Positions 1 to 9,300 of a stretch of 64,000 bases of DNA are shown here, piece after piece (position 1 is the stretch's first letter; each line of letters starts with the position of its first letter). The DNA is from Candidatus Brockarchaeota archaeon. Lineage in GTDB: Archaea > Thermoproteota > EX4484-205 > JAAOZP01. The notes beneath the pieces are model-generated. The model was not told the DNA's origin. It worked only from the letters and a program-made list of their open reading frames with translations, and made no database searches. A program made the position numbers and the translations under genes. Location: the NCBI GenBank assembly GCA_017601225.1, contig JAFNIX010000008.1, positions 29,022 through 93,021 on the forward strand, given 5' to 3'.

Positions 1-144
1 GGAGACAAGATTGACGATGACTATAGGGGGGCGGAGGGAGTGGGCATAACCCCCATACTTATTCAGAGGAAAACCTGCGAAACAAGCAAGAGCTCCAGCT
101 TAAGAACCGTCACGAGCCTCAGCGAAATATTCCAATTCATATAG
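1..144 (+). CDS. HAD-superfamily hydrolase, C-terminal end only
   Basis: The window opens inside this gene; 47 codons remain before a TAG stop. The visible residues begin GDKIDDDYRGAEGVG, which matches motif IV of HAD-type phosphatases (the G-D-x3-D-D block that binds magnesium), followed by the short tail in which these proteins often end with a Leu-x-Glu-Ile/Leu segment (here SLSEIFQFI). By family it would be a cytoplasmic phosphohydrolase acting on a small phosphorylated metabolite. The substrate cannot be told from the tail. It converges with the vapBC module. Confidence 0.7.
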   Translation, partial: GDKIDDDYRGAEGVGITPILIQRKTCETSKSSSLRTVTSLSEIFQFI

Positions 145-206
145 AAAGCATTTGCATGACTATAAGTCTAAGCACGGTTAAACAAAAATTTCACCAGCCC
201 ATTTAA

Positions 207-608
207 TCATTCTATTACCTTGACTCTTATCGCAAGCTTCCTGGCTTTCTTAGCCTGCTCCTCGTCTAATGTGTACAGCGTGGCGTCTCTGCTTTCTGCT
301 AAGGTTAGAAAAAGCGCGTCATATAGCGATAAGTTTTCGGAACACGCTATCTCAAAAGCCCTTTTGAAAAGCGTTTTTTCGTCCACAATTTCTAAGCCTG
401 ATTCCGCTAATTCTAAAAGTGCCTTAGCCTTAGCTTTAGCACTCTCCTCGCTTATATGGCCTCTCGCATAGGTTTTCCAGATAGCGTTTAGAGACTCTTT
501 GACCGCCATGTCGACTGTAACTGCGTGCATAAGCAAGTCAGCCAGTTTTTCCCAACCTGGTTCCTTTAGAATATAGGCAGCTATAACAGTAGTATCAATG
601 ACTTTCAC
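207..608 (-). CDS. vapC: VapC-type PIN-domain ribonuclease toxin
   Basis: A 133-residue single PIN domain, the usual VapC size. The acidic cluster that binds the catalytic metal is visible: D5 in the first strand (VIDTTV), E38 in VKESLNA, D97 in SLYDALF and D115 in YTLDEEQ. VapC toxins are sequence-specific RNA endonucleases that stop growth when freed from their antitoxin. The start lies inside the end of the upstream vapB-like gene (14-nt overlap), so the two are translationally coupled. No missing motif is seen, so the toxin looks intact. Confidence 0.85.
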   Translation of the reverse strand: MKVIDTTVIAAYILKEPGWEKLADLLMHAVTVDMAVKESLNAIWKTYARGHISEESAKAKAKALLELAESGLEIVDEKTLFKRAFEIACSENLSLYDALFLTLAESRDATLYTLDEEQAKKARKLAIRVKVIE

Positions 609-825
609 GATCCTCTCTCACCAGCATTAAGACGAACCCCTTCGGAACCGCCTCGGTATTCTCTATCTCTCTTGTAATTTTCTCTATTGTTTTCCTGGCT
701 TCTACCTCTCTTACTTTTCCCTGTATGAAACGCCTTATTTCCTCCGGCCAGTTCACCTCCTTCTTTAGAGCCTTTATCTTCTTCTTTAGCTCTCTGGAAA
801 CCTTAATCGCTACAATTTCACTCAT
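595..825 (-). CDS. vapB: VapB-type antitoxin, RHH-like N-terminus
   Basis: A 76-residue basic, charged protein directly upstream of and overlapping vapC. The N-terminal segment (SEIVAIKVSRELKKKIKAL) has the strand-helix pattern of ribbon-helix-helix DNA-binding antitoxins. The C-terminal third would wrap around and neutralise the PIN toxin. By family knowledge the complex represses its own promoter. The AT-rich stretch at about 836-862 contains TATA-like sequence at the right distance from the ATG. The family label rests on gene order and the N-terminal pattern; the exact VapB subfamily is not resolved. Confidence 0.75.
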   Translation of the reverse strand: MSEIVAIKVSRELKKKIKALKKEVNWPEEIRRFIQGKVREVEARKTIEKITREIENTEAVPKGFVLMLVREDRESH

Positions 826-914
826 GGTTATACTATAAGTTAAACTTAAATTTAAACTTTTCGAAAAAAATACTGCACAACTAGCTCAAGATACGAAGGC
901 CTAATTCTTCCAAT

Positions 915-1637
915 CTAATCTAAGTTTCTGCACCCGATCGGAATATACTCGCCGACGAAAGGCCTCCTCCTGGCTTCACACCCTTTCCTAGGGCAATACT
1001 GACAGGCTACGTATTCTTTTCGCGTCACAGCTAACACGCCGGAGACGGATTTCCTCGGAACCATCAGGCAGCTTGGCGTGAGGCGGACACCTATGTTCTC
1101 CGGCGGGTTTAACATGCTGAAGATTACCCTCTGCTGCTCTATCCCGAAAAGCTTGCCTGAGCCGGTGCCGGGTCCGAAGCTTGACACCGGAGCCCCAAGC
1201 CTATTCTCGACGAGGCGTCTCAGTTGAACGCTGGCCTTGCTCACAGCATAGTCTCCAACCTTTTCCAAGACGAATGCTCCAAAGACGTTCGACACCCCCA
1301 GCTTTGAGGCCTCCTCCTCGAGTTTAGGACCTATGGTGACCACGTATGGCACAACCTCCTGCCCACGCGTCAGGACATCTCCGAGAATAAGGCTTTTCAA
1401 CGTGTGGCCGCTCTCCAATAGAACCTCGTCGCCCTCCACGTTTAGAACCATGGTGAAAGCATATACTGCCTTAGGCTCTATGAGACTACGGCTTTTATCT
1501 ATAAGCGATTCCATCTCCCTCCGCCTGTCCCTCAGCCTTCCGACACCTATGCTTCCGAGAAGCTCCTCCATCACGAATTCAACAGGTACGTGGTCGACAA
1601 CCTCTATAGACAGGGTGTCGCCCCGCTGGTTACGCAT
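915..1637 (-). CDS. MetH activation-domain-like protein (corrinoid reactivation)
   Basis: A 240-residue cytoplasmic protein resembling the activation domain of cobalamin-dependent methionine synthase. The diagnostic block SFGPGTGSGKLFGIEQQ, then IGVRLTPSCLMVPRKSVSG, matches the S-adenosylmethionine-binding core of that domain (R-x-T-x-S-x-M-x-P-x-K-S-x-S). A Cys-rich tail (CQYCPRKGCEARR) is typical of stand-alone archaeal and bacterial versions found with corrinoid methyltransferases. By inference it helps reductive remethylation of an oxidised corrinoid protein. No corrinoid-binding protein lies in the window. The only possible partner here is the URO-D family gene at 20728-21831. It is divergent from the GH36 gene. 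Confidence 0.7.
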   Translation of the reverse strand: MRNQRGDTLSIEVVDHVPVEFVMEELLGSIGVGRLRDRRREMESLIDKSRSLIEPKAVYAFTMVLNVEGDEVLLESGHTLKSLILGDVLTRGQEVVPYVVTIGPKLEEEASKLGVSNVFGAFVLEKVGDYAVSKASVQLRRLVENRLGAPVSSFGPGTGSGKLFGIEQQRVIFSMLNPPENIGVRLTPSCLMVPRKSVSGVLAVTRKEYVACQYCPRKGCEARRRPFVGEYIPIGCRNLD

Positions 1638-1768
1638 TCCTGGTTAGCGTTGCGTGGGCGCTAGATAAGGTTTTGCAGTACATATGGCGATGGTTTTCTC
1701 GTCTCTCCAAAAATCTGTCCACCTTGCGCTTGAACAATACGGAATACTACAAGCCACCTGCCAATAGG

Positions 1769-1778
1769 CTTTATATAT
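1769..1778 (+). promoter_or_regulatory. TATA box of the alpha-galactosidase gene
   Basis: The sequence CTTTATATAT is centred about 28 bases before the ATG at 1802, and no Shine-Dalgarno sequence precedes that ATG. This is the classic archaeal leaderless arrangement. It decides the start of the gene, because the open frame continues upstream to 1673. Confidence 0.7.
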
Positions 1779-1801
1779 CGAATAAGTCTACTCTTAGTAG
1801 A

Positions 1802-3835
1802 ATGAAGCCTACTGCTGGCGAGATGGCGAAGGCCCATGAATGGGTAGACGCTAAGCTCATACGAGCCTCTGAAAACTTCTTCTCTTTCTCATATGGAGGC
1901 CAGTCATCTGAAAAACTGTTGGCCAGCTGGAAGCTTGAGCGTGAGACGAGTGTGCTCAGCGGCGGGATAAGGGAACACTGCTTGACTTATACTGATGTAG
2001 AAACAGGTCTTCGATTGAAATGCACTGCAACAGAGTACTCTGAGTTTCCTGCAGTCGAATGGGTGCTGTATTTCAAGAACATGGGAAAGGACGCCACGCC
2101 TATAATGGGGAACATTCTGCCTTTAGACTTAACTTTAAACTGTAAGGATGACCCTATTCTTCACTACTCGAGAGGAGCGCTCTGCTCGCCGAGTGATTTT
2201 GAACCCCTCTGTAGAAAAATCGGAAGTAAAACGCGATTTCAACTTAAGGCTGGAGGCGGCAGATCATCGAGCGAAACCCTGCCTTTCTTCAACCTTGAAC
2301 TGGCTGGAGAAGGAGTGGTTATGGCGATAGGCTGGACTGGCGAATGGTTTGCCGGGTTTTCGAGGAGCGGTGATGGTAAACTGCGTTTACAAGCAGGCAT
2401 GGCGCGTACACACTTAAGGCTTAACGGCGGCGAGGAGATACGGTCCTCGCGAATCCTGCTGCTGTTCTGGTTGAAGGATAGGATGCGGGGCCATAACCTG
2501 CTGAGGCAGTTTATCCTAGCTCACCACCGGCCTTCTGTGAATGGAAAACCCCTAGAGATGCCGATTCTAGTAACCAACTGGGGTGGAACACCGGCTAGCG
2601 CCCATCTAGCCAAGATCAGGAGCATCATAGCCCACGACCTTCCGGTGGAGTACTACTGGATTGACGCTGAGTGGTTTGGCACAGGGGAGTGGTGGAAGAA
2701 CGCTGGTAACTGGGAGGTGAAGAGAGACCTCTATCCTGAGGGCTTCAAGCCGATAAGCGAAGCACTCCACCAAGCGGGCCGCAAGCTCCTCTTATGGTTT
2801 GAGCCTGAACGGGTGTGTGAGGGAACACCGTGGTACAGCGAGCACGCGGACTGGCTGTTACGTATTAAGGAGGGGGATGAGGTTTACAGCTGGCCGCATT
2901 ACACCGATATGGCTGATCCACAGTGGGTCGTTGCGGAAAGCAACCGGAATCAGATTAAAAAGGGCGATAGGCTGTTCAACCTTGGAGACCCTGAGGCACG
3001 CCGCTTCCTCACAGACTTCATCTCGAGAAAAATATCTGAGTTTGGAATAGACTGTTTCAGGCATGACGCTAACATCGCCCCGTTGAAATTCTGGATGAAC
3101 GCCGACCCGGATGACCGCCAGGGCGTGAGCGAGATAAGGTATGTGGAGGGCCTATACTCCTTCTGGAGTGAGCTTTTAAAACGTCACCCCAGCCTCATAA
3201 TAGATAACTGTGCAAGTGGTGGTAGACGCATAGACCTGGAATCCATCGGCCTCAGCACAGTGTTTTCACGCACCGATTATATTGGAGACATTGTTTCAGC
3301 ACAATGCCACACGTACGGTTTAATGTTTTGGGTGCCCCTGCAAACAGGAGGCGGACTCGGCGTAAACATAGTTGAAGCCGACGACTACACTTTTCGGAGC
3401 ACTTGGTCAAGCGGCCTAGTGTTTGAGCTAAACGTTAAGGATGATCAATACGGGGATGAATCCATATTCAACGAGGTGAAGAGAAAGCTTAACCAATATC
3501 TCGCGATACAGAAATTCTTCTACGGCGATTACTACCCGCTGACACAGTATACTCAGGCTAGAGACGCTTGGATGGCCTATCAGCTTGACCGGCCGGACTT
3601 AGGAGCTGGGCTCGTAGTTATTCTGAAACGCCCGTTAAGCAGTTTCGTTGAGGCGGTTTTTCAACTGAATTCACTGGAACCAGCTGCTGAATATGAGACG
3701 GTCAATCTAGACACTGGAGAGATGAGTGTTGCGTCAGGCAAGGAGCTGATGGAAACAGGCTTGAGAGTCCGCCTAGTTAAGAAACCCGACTCAGCCCTAA
3801 TCTTATACAGTAAGAAGGTAAATCCGCCGCAGTAG
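1802..3835 (+). CDS. GH36 alpha-galactosidase
   Basis: A 677-residue cytoplasmic GH36-family enzyme; no signal peptide is visible. The N-terminal half is the beta-sandwich typical of GH36/GH31-like enzymes. The TIM barrel begins near the segment YYWIDAEWF and continues through LLLWFEPERV. The nucleophile is D422 in CFRHDAN and the acid/base is D492 in SRTDY, with DNCASGGRR between them as in family members. It would release alpha-galactose from raffinose-type sugars or galactomannan. The open frame extends upstream to 1673, but the TATA box at 1769-1778 puts the start at the ATG at 1802. A second ATG lies 7 codons downstream. It is followed by another sugar-related gene, which suggests a catabolic role. 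Confidence 0.88.
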   Translation: MKPTAGEMAKAHEWVDAKLIRASENFFSFSYGGQSSEKLLASWKLERETSVLSGGIREHCLTYTDVETGLRLKCTATEYSEFPAVEWVLYFKNMGKDATPIMGNILPLDLTLNCKDDPILHYSRGALCSPSDFEPLCRKIGSKTRFQLKAGGGRSSSETLPFFNLELAGEGVVMAIGWTGEWFAGFSRSGDGKLRLQAGMARTHLRLNGGEEIRSSRILLLFWLKDRMRGHNLLRQFILAHHRPSVNGKPLEMPILVTNWGGTPASAHLAKIRSIIAHDLPVEYYWIDAEWFGTGEWWKNAGNWEVKRDLYPEGFKPISEALHQAGRKLLLWFEPERVCEGTPWYSEHADWLLRIKEGDEVYSWPHYTDMADPQWVVAESNRNQIKKGDRLFNLGDPEARRFLTDFISRKISEFGIDCFRHDANIAPLKFWMNADPDDRQGVSEIRYVEGLYSFWSELLKRHPSLIIDNCASGGRRIDLESIGLSTVFSRTDYIGDIVSAQCHTYGLMFWVPLQTGGGLGVNIVEADDYTFRSTWSSGLVFELNVKDDQYGDESIFNEVKRKLNQYLAIQKFFYGDYYPLTQYTQARDAWMAYQLDRPDLGAGLVVILKRPLSSFVEAVFQLNSLEPAAEYETVNLDTGEMSVASGKELMETGLRVRLVKKPDSALILYSKKVNPPQ

Positions 3836-3920
3836 ATACAGGCTTCCCCAACAACACTTCACCCCGCAGTAAAGACCGTCTAGAAAAACTTTTTACCAAG
3901 AGGGTTTAAAATAAGCAGGA

Positions 3921-4936
3921 ATGGGTTGGCTAAGGGTTTTTAGCGTGATCGTCGTTTTAGGTTTCCTAGTGCTTTTCTCAATCTTCCTATCGAGTTTCAA
4001 GGAGAGAGGGGAGGAGAGGCTTGGCTTTGAGCTTTACGAGGTGCTGGATGAGCAGGAGGCGGAGGGTATTAAGCCGGTTTCAAGAGGGGGAGTGTTTTTG
4101 AAGGGGAAGGCGGTCTGGGCCTATGGCTCCACTGTTCGAGACTACGGGGTGAATCTTGTCGTCGACGAGCTGAATAGGCTTGGAGTAAGACACTTGTTCC
4201 TGCTTGTCAAGGGGACGAGCGGGACGATTGTTAAAGAGGTTTTGTCTGAGCTTACTCCTAAGGCTCACGAGAAAGGGATCGGCGTGCATGCTTGGATTGT
4301 CTGTTTCTCAGATGCCTCGTGGACAAGTGGAAAGCCTTCCCCCGAGTCCTACGAGTACAGGAAGTATCTGCTCAGAGTCATCTCAGGATTCTTGACGATG
4401 AACATGTCTGGAAGCTTCGTCGACGGAATACATTTAGACTACGTAAGGTACTCGGGTAATGCTAGGATAAGTATAGCCACGTCTCCTCCTTCATAAGGGA
4501 GGCTAGGATTCTGATAGACAGGGTTGCGCCGGGAACCGTTTTAAGCATAGCCTCCAAGGCTGAGAACTATGCTTCGAAAACAGCGCTTTTCAACAGCGCC
4601 CTCTTCTACGGCCAGAACTATACTGAGCTTGCGAACTATGTTGACCTGTTCTGCCCAATGACATACTATCTCGACTACAGTGTTACGCCGGACGACGTTG
4701 GGATCGCTGGCAAATGGGTTAGGGAGCTCACGGGCAAACCTGTTTTCGCAGGCATGCAGCTTCATCCGAGTGAAGCGTCTTCGACGAAAGGCAGAAGCCC
4801 AACGCCGAGTGAAATCCAGCGCAGCCTAGAGTCCTGTTTGAGAAACGAGATAGAGGGAACCGTATTCTTCAGGCTAGAATTCATATTGCGGAGCCCCGAG
4901 ATTCAGGAAGTAATATTGCGATACTATAGTGATTAA
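3921..4936 (+). pseudogene. Secreted GHL10/DUF4015-like glycoside hydrolase, one frameshift
   Basis: Two frames together give a protein of about 338 residues: an N-terminal hydrophobic signal or anchor (residues 1-25), then a TIM-barrel-like domain. The segment FVDGIHLDYVRYSGN is the signature of GHL10 and related putative glycoside hydrolases (DG-I-x-LDY-x-RY). Frame 1 stops at 4496, while the second frame continues as REARILIDRVAPG through YYLDYSV and ends at 4936. Restoring one G in the GG at about 4465-4466 rejoins them as NARDKYSHVSSF. This is either a real single-base deletion or a sequencing error. Its place after GH36 suggests extracellular polysaccharide processing. Confidence 0.65.
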
Positions 4937-4948
4937 GCCGGTGCATGT

Positions 4949-5257
4949 TCACATCTTTAAGTATATTTTACCTTCTTCAACAACAACTTCGTATTTCTTC
5001 AAAGGTTTTACTGCTGGCCCAGCTTTAACCTCTCCAGTTAAAAGGTCGAATTTTGCCCCATGACATGGACATTGTACTATGACTCCAACAAGCTTGCCAT
5101 TCGAGAGTAAGCAGCCTCTGTGGGTACACTTATTGCTTAAGGCAACAATCTCACCTTTTAGGTTCGCGACAAGAACGTCAACATTATCGGCTTTCACCCC
5201 CATCATCATGCCTTCGCTTAGCTTTGAGAACTCCATTATGAATTTGAGCTCTGTCAT
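4949..5257 (-). CDS. Rieske-type [2Fe-2S] ferredoxin
   Basis: A 102-residue soluble Rieske ferredoxin. The cluster ligands are C44-x-H46 in CTHRGC and C63-x2-H66 in CPCHG, separated by 16 residues, and the loop glycines and the C-terminal beta-strands are complete. Such proteins pass electrons to oxygenases or other redox enzymes; the partner is unknown here. The open frame runs upstream to 5383, but that extension is the remnant of a PEP-synthase-like 3' end (see the repeat at 5319-5482). A TATA-like element at 5279-5288, about 27 bases before the ATG at 5257, supports a leaderless start with MTELKF. Confidence 0.85.
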   Translation of the reverse strand: MTELKFIMEFSKLSEGMMMGVKADNVDVLVANLKGEIVALSNKCTHRGCLLSNGKLVGVIVQCPCHGAKFDLLTGEVKAGPAVKPLKKYEVVVEEGKIYLKM

Positions 5258-5278
5258 AGGAAACTTATGCTTGAAGAA

Positions 5279-5288
5279 CCTTTTTAAC
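5279..5288 (-). promoter_or_regulatory. TATA box of the Rieske gene
   Basis: On the minus strand the sequence TTAAAAAG lies about 27-30 bases upstream of the ATG at 5257, with no clear ribosome binding site between them. It favours the short start over the longer open frame. Confidence 0.55.
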
Positions 5289-5318
5289 TCTTTTGTCATC
5301 GCTAGACAAACCCGGTTG

Positions 5319-5482
5319 GTGTCGAGCTTAACTTGGCCGAGAGTCTTCTCAAGCATTATCCGTTGCCCTATCGAAGCAAACAAGCTTCCTCGTGAACATC
5401 ACAGCATCAAGATTGATTTAGATTGACTCAATACCCGCTCTCACAAGGAGCCCTGTGAACACAGAGTAAACCTAAGGAAGCT
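5319..5482 (-). repeat. PEP-synthase 3'-end remnant, copy A (includes 69-bp direct repeat)
   Basis: Translated on the minus strand, this stretch gives segments resembling the extreme C-terminus of phosphoenolpyruvate synthase (LLVRAGIESI-stop-INLDAV, then after a frame change FASIGQRIMLEKTLGQVKLDT). Archaeal PpsA proteins carry G-I-D-S-I-S-x-N-P-D-A there. The stop and frame change show it is non-coding. Bases 5319-5387 are identical to 6248-6316, giving a pair of 69-bp direct repeats around mntA-hepT. Confidence 0.65.
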
Positions 5483-5593
5483 TAACTTTACGGGTCTTCC
5501 TCAAGGAATTCCATGAAGTGTGCTTTTCTACATAGGGAAAAAGGTTAAAATTAAGAGCCCGCATTCAAGAGGTTTAGACTGGAGAGGTAAAAT

Positions 5594-5893
5594 ATGAAAA
5601 GAATCGGGGAGATGAAAGATAAGTTAGAGAAGTTGAAGCCCGTGTTAAGGGAGAAATTTAGAGTGAAAACTATTGGGGTTTTTGGCTCCTATACGAGGGG
5701 CGAGGAGAAGGAGGATAGCGACCTTGATGTTCTAGTTGAGTTCGAAGAACAGGCTGAATTGAGCCTCTTGGATTTTATCCGCTTAGAGAATTATTTAAGT
5801 GAGGAATTAGGCGTCAAAGTGGACCTGGTGGAGAAGAACACGCTTAAACCCAGGATTGGAAAACGCATATTGGAGGAAGTAATCTACATTTGA
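5594..5893 (+). CDS. mntA: MNT-domain nucleotidyltransferase antitoxin MntA
   Basis: A 99-residue minimal nucleotidyltransferase with the signature G31-S32-x10-D43-x-D45 ([15 protein letters not shown]). By family knowledge MntA antitoxins transfer AMP onto a tyrosine of the HEPN partner and so block its RNase activity. A ribosome binding site (GGAGAGG) sits six bases before the ATG. The stop overlaps the TTG start of the next gene by four bases, so the pair is coupled. The module lies between two identical 69-bp direct repeats, which suggests it moved as a unit. Confidence 0.88.
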   Translation: MKRIGEMKDKLEKLKPVLREKFRVKTIGVFGSYTRGEEKEDSDLDVLVEFEEQAELSLLDFIRLENYLSEELGVKVDLVEKNTLKPRIGKRILEEVIYI

Positions 5894-6231
5894 AAAGAGA
5901 GTTTTTAGACTATATTGAGGACATAATTGGAGCTATGGGTGACGCCATAGATTTCATAGAGGGTATGAGTTACGATAATTTCGCAAAAGACAAGAAGACT
6001 ATATACGCTGTTGTGAGAGCAGTGGAAATTATTGGTGAGGCTGTTAAAAAGATACCGGATTCTATTAGAGGGAACTACCCTGAAATACCGTGGCGGGAGA
6101 TAGCAGGGATGAGGGATAAGTTAATCCACGAGTATTTCGGCGTCGACCTTCAGAGAGTTTGGAAGACAGTTAGAGAAGACATCCCAAAACTGAAACCTTT
6201 ATTTGAGAAGATGCTGAAAGATTTAGAATAA
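5890..6231 (+). CDS. hepT: HEPN-domain toxin HepT (DUF86)
   Basis: A 113-residue all-helical HEPN protein. The active-site motif R-x4-H-x-Y is complete as R75-DKLI-H80-E-Y82; the Tyr is the residue that MntA adenylylates in studied pairs. By family it is a metal-independent RNase toxin. The start is a TTG overlapping the mntA stop (ATTTGA), so it depends on coupled translation. Length and helix spacing are normal for DUF86. It is followed by the second copy of the 69-bp repeat and a palindrome. Confidence 0.87.
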   Translation: MKREFLDYIEDIIGAMGDAIDFIEGMSYDNFAKDKKTIYAVVRAVEIIGEAVKKIPDSIRGNYPEIPWREIAGMRDKLIHEYFGVDLQRVWKTVREDIPKLKPLFEKMLKDLE

Positions 6232-6247
6232 GAATTTACTCCTGTCA

Positions 6248-6316
6248 GTGTCGAGCTTAACTTGGCCGAGAGTCTTCTCAAGCATTATCCGTTGCCCTAT
6301 CGAAGCAAACAAGCTT
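6248..6316 (-). repeat. 69-bp direct repeat, PEP-synthase 3'-end remnant copy B
   Basis: Base for base identical to 5319-5387. It reads on the minus strand as ASIGQRIMLEKTLGQVKLD, the tail of a PEP-synthase-like protein. Only this part of the longer remnant is duplicated; beyond base 6316 the sequence diverges and reaches the palindrome at 6325. Confidence 0.8.
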
Positions 6317-6324
6317 GCAAGTAA

Positions 6325-6338
6325 ATAGCGCGCGCTAT
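6325..6338. repeat. GCGCGC palindrome (ATAGCGCGCGCTAT)
   Basis: A perfect 14-base palindrome between the 69-bp repeat and the promoter of the next gene. It is the best-matching member of a family of about 13 related intergenic palindromes in this window. Confidence 0.75.
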
Positions 6339-6351
6339 AGTGGCATGTAAG

Positions 6352-6361
6352 CCTTTTAAAC
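6352..6361 (+). promoter_or_regulatory. TATA box of the 1149-residue enzyme gene
   Basis: The sequence CCTTTTAAAC lies about 30 bases before the ATG at 6389. No Shine-Dalgarno is visible, so a leaderless or very short-leader mRNA is likely. Confidence 0.5.
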
Positions 6362-6388
6362 AAGCATCGCCAATCTTCTATTGTAGAA

Positions 6389-9300
6389 ATGCGGGAACAT
6401 GAAAGCTTTGTCGGAGACACGCCTCTAAAGTTCGGCTCAAGCCATGTTGAGGGGGGTTTTACCGAAATCGATGGTGAACGCTTCTATCGTATCTCAAACT
6501 ATGACTCTATGCCACCGTTTTTAATGAGTATAGTTAGCGACTCAAACCATTGGCTATTCATCTCCAGTAATGGAGCCCTCACAGCTGGTCGTAGAGACCC
6601 TGACCACGCACTCTTCCCATACTACACGGACGACCGTATTCATGACAGTCAAGACCAAACAGGCAGCAAGACGATCATCCTCGCCACCAAGGACGGTAAA
6701 ACCTTCCTATGGGAACCTTTTTCGCAAAGATATAGTGGCCTATACAGGGTTACGCGGAACCTGTACAAGAGCGTTTTCGGCAACAAGCTTATTTTTGAAG
6801 AGATAAACTGGGATCTTTCACTCCGTTTCTCCTATGCATGGTTGACCAGTGATCGATTCGGTTTCATTAAACGTAGCATTCTGGTTAACCAAGGTGTCGA
6901 GCAGGTCAGCGTTAATATACTTGACGGTGTTCAAAACATTCTTCCCTACGGAGTCACGCGAAGGTTTCAGCTGGAGTACAGTACTTTAGTCGACGGATAT
7001 AAGTTGAATGAACTTGACGTGGAAACGGGTTTAGCATTATTCAGGCTTGGTTCCATTCCGGGTGATATCCCTGAGCCGAGCGAGGCTCTTAAGGCGACAG
7101 TCGTCTGGTCTGAAGGACTCGAACCTGCAAAGAGACTTCTCTCCGCATCGCAGCTTGACCGGTTTCGCCGAGAGCATTTTGTCGACGAGGAGAAAACTAT
7201 ACGTGGAAGACGTGGAGCATATTTTATAAACGCTCAGCTAACACTTTCTCCGAATGACTGGAAGAAATGGTATATTGTGGCTGATGTAAACCAAGATATA
7301 GCAAACGTTGTTGAACTTATTTCTCTCCTTAAAAAGAAGAAGAGCCTAAGCTTTGAGATAGAGGAGGATGTTAAGAAGGGGACTCGAAACCTTGTAAGGA
7401 TTGTAGCTAGCGCCGATGGTCTTCAGGTTTCCGAGGACGAGCTTAACACGTGTCGACACTATTCTAACACGCTCTTCAACGTGATGCGCGGAGGGATTCC
7501 GGATGAAGGCTACTGGATATCTCGCTCCGACCTCATATCTTTCATCAGGAAAGCCAACCGCAACGTGATTCAGAAGCACAGCAGCCTTCTAAATTCTTTG
7601 CCTGATAAGATTCTTCATAACCATCTGCTTGCCATCGTGCAAGAACAGCGGGACCCGGATCTTGAAAGGCTAGTGTACGAGTACCTGCCGTTAACCTTCA
7701 GCCGTCGTCACGGAGACCCAAGCAGGCCTTGGAACATGTTTTCAATCGAGGTGAAAGACGAGTATGGAAATAAGGTTCTCAACTATCAGGGCAATTGGCG
7801 GGACATTTTTCAGAATTGGGAAGCACTAGCGCTTTCTTTTCCAGGCTATGTGGAAAGCATGATCTTCAAGTTTGTCGATGCATCCACTCCAGACGGATAT
7901 AACCCGTATCGTGTTATGCGGGATGGTTTCGAGTGGGAGACTCCTGCCCCCAATAGTCCCTGGGCATCATTCGGCTATTGGGGAGATCACCAGGTGATAT
8001 ACCTATTGAAGCTAATGGAGGTTTCAACCCGGTATCATCCAGGCATGCTTAGAAAATTCTTGTCTCGCCGCGTATTTACATATGCTAATGTTCCCTACAG
8101 GATTAAGCCTTATGAAGAATTGTTGAAGGATCCGCGTAACACAATAAGGTTCGACGCCGACCTTGATAGCGAGATCCAGAAGCGTGTAGCCGTATTGGGA
8201 ATGGACGGCAAGTTTGTACTAGGTAAAGACGGTGGAATCTATCATGTTAACCTGACTGAGAAGCTACTCGTCCTACTGCTCGCTAAGCTTTCAAACTATA
8301 TTCCTGAAGCAGGAATCTGGATGAACACTCAAAGACCAGAGTGGAACGATGCGAATAATGCGCTAGTAGGCTATGGAGTATCGGTGGTGACGCTCTGCTA
8401 CCTGCGCCGCTTTTTAGCTTTCTGTCTAAGCCTGTTTGAAGAACCTGAAACAAGCGTATTTGAAGTCTCGGCTGAGGTTGCTGAAATGTTCCGGCAAGTA
8501 TCCACCACCCTGAAACAATACCTCTATTTGCTGAAGACTAAGGTCTCCGACGAGGATCGTAAAACAGTTTTAGACGCATTAGGTGAAGCTGGAAGCCGTT
8601 ATCGAACCAATATTTATGCTAGGGGTTTCTCAGGTAAAACTGAGACAATAACTGCTGAGGAGATACGCGATTTCTGCACCACCGCGCTTAAACACATCGA
8701 CCACTCGATTAAAGCAAACCGGCGAGACGACGGATTATTCCACTCATATAATCTCATAAAAATAGGGGGGAACAGGATTAGTATTCGTCGTCTTCCCGAG
8801 ATGCTGGAGGGACAGGTGGCTGTACTCAGCTCAGGCATTCTCTCCCCGCGAGAAGCCGTTGAGCTGCTGGATTCCCTCAGAAGGAGCAGCCTCTACCGGG
8901 CTGATCAGAACAGCTATACCCTTTACCCTGACCGCCAGTTGCCAAGCTTCCTCGAAAAGAACAACATACCGGCGTCAATGCTTGAAAGATCGGGGCTTCT
9001 GGCTGAAATGGTGCAGCGCAATGACCGTCGAATCATAATCAGGGATGTTAACGGAGGCTTACACTTCGCCGCCTTCCGGAACGCTAGGGAGTTAAGGGAA
9101 GCATTGATGGCCTTGAGGGAGGAATATGGAGAACTGGTTGAGAGGGAAGCCGAGTTTATCCTTGGGTTGTACGAGGATTTGTTCGACCATCACTCCTTCA
9201 TGGGGCGCTCAACAACATTCTTCAAGTATGAGGGTCTCGGATGCATTTACTGGCATATGGTGTCGAAGCTGCTTCTAGCAGTTCAAGAAGTGTTGATTCA

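Noticed and set aside
5258..5383. N-terminal extension of the Rieske gene
   Set aside because: These codons are the reverse of nothing functional but the tail of a PEP-synthase-like remnant in frame by chance; the TATA position supports the shorter start.
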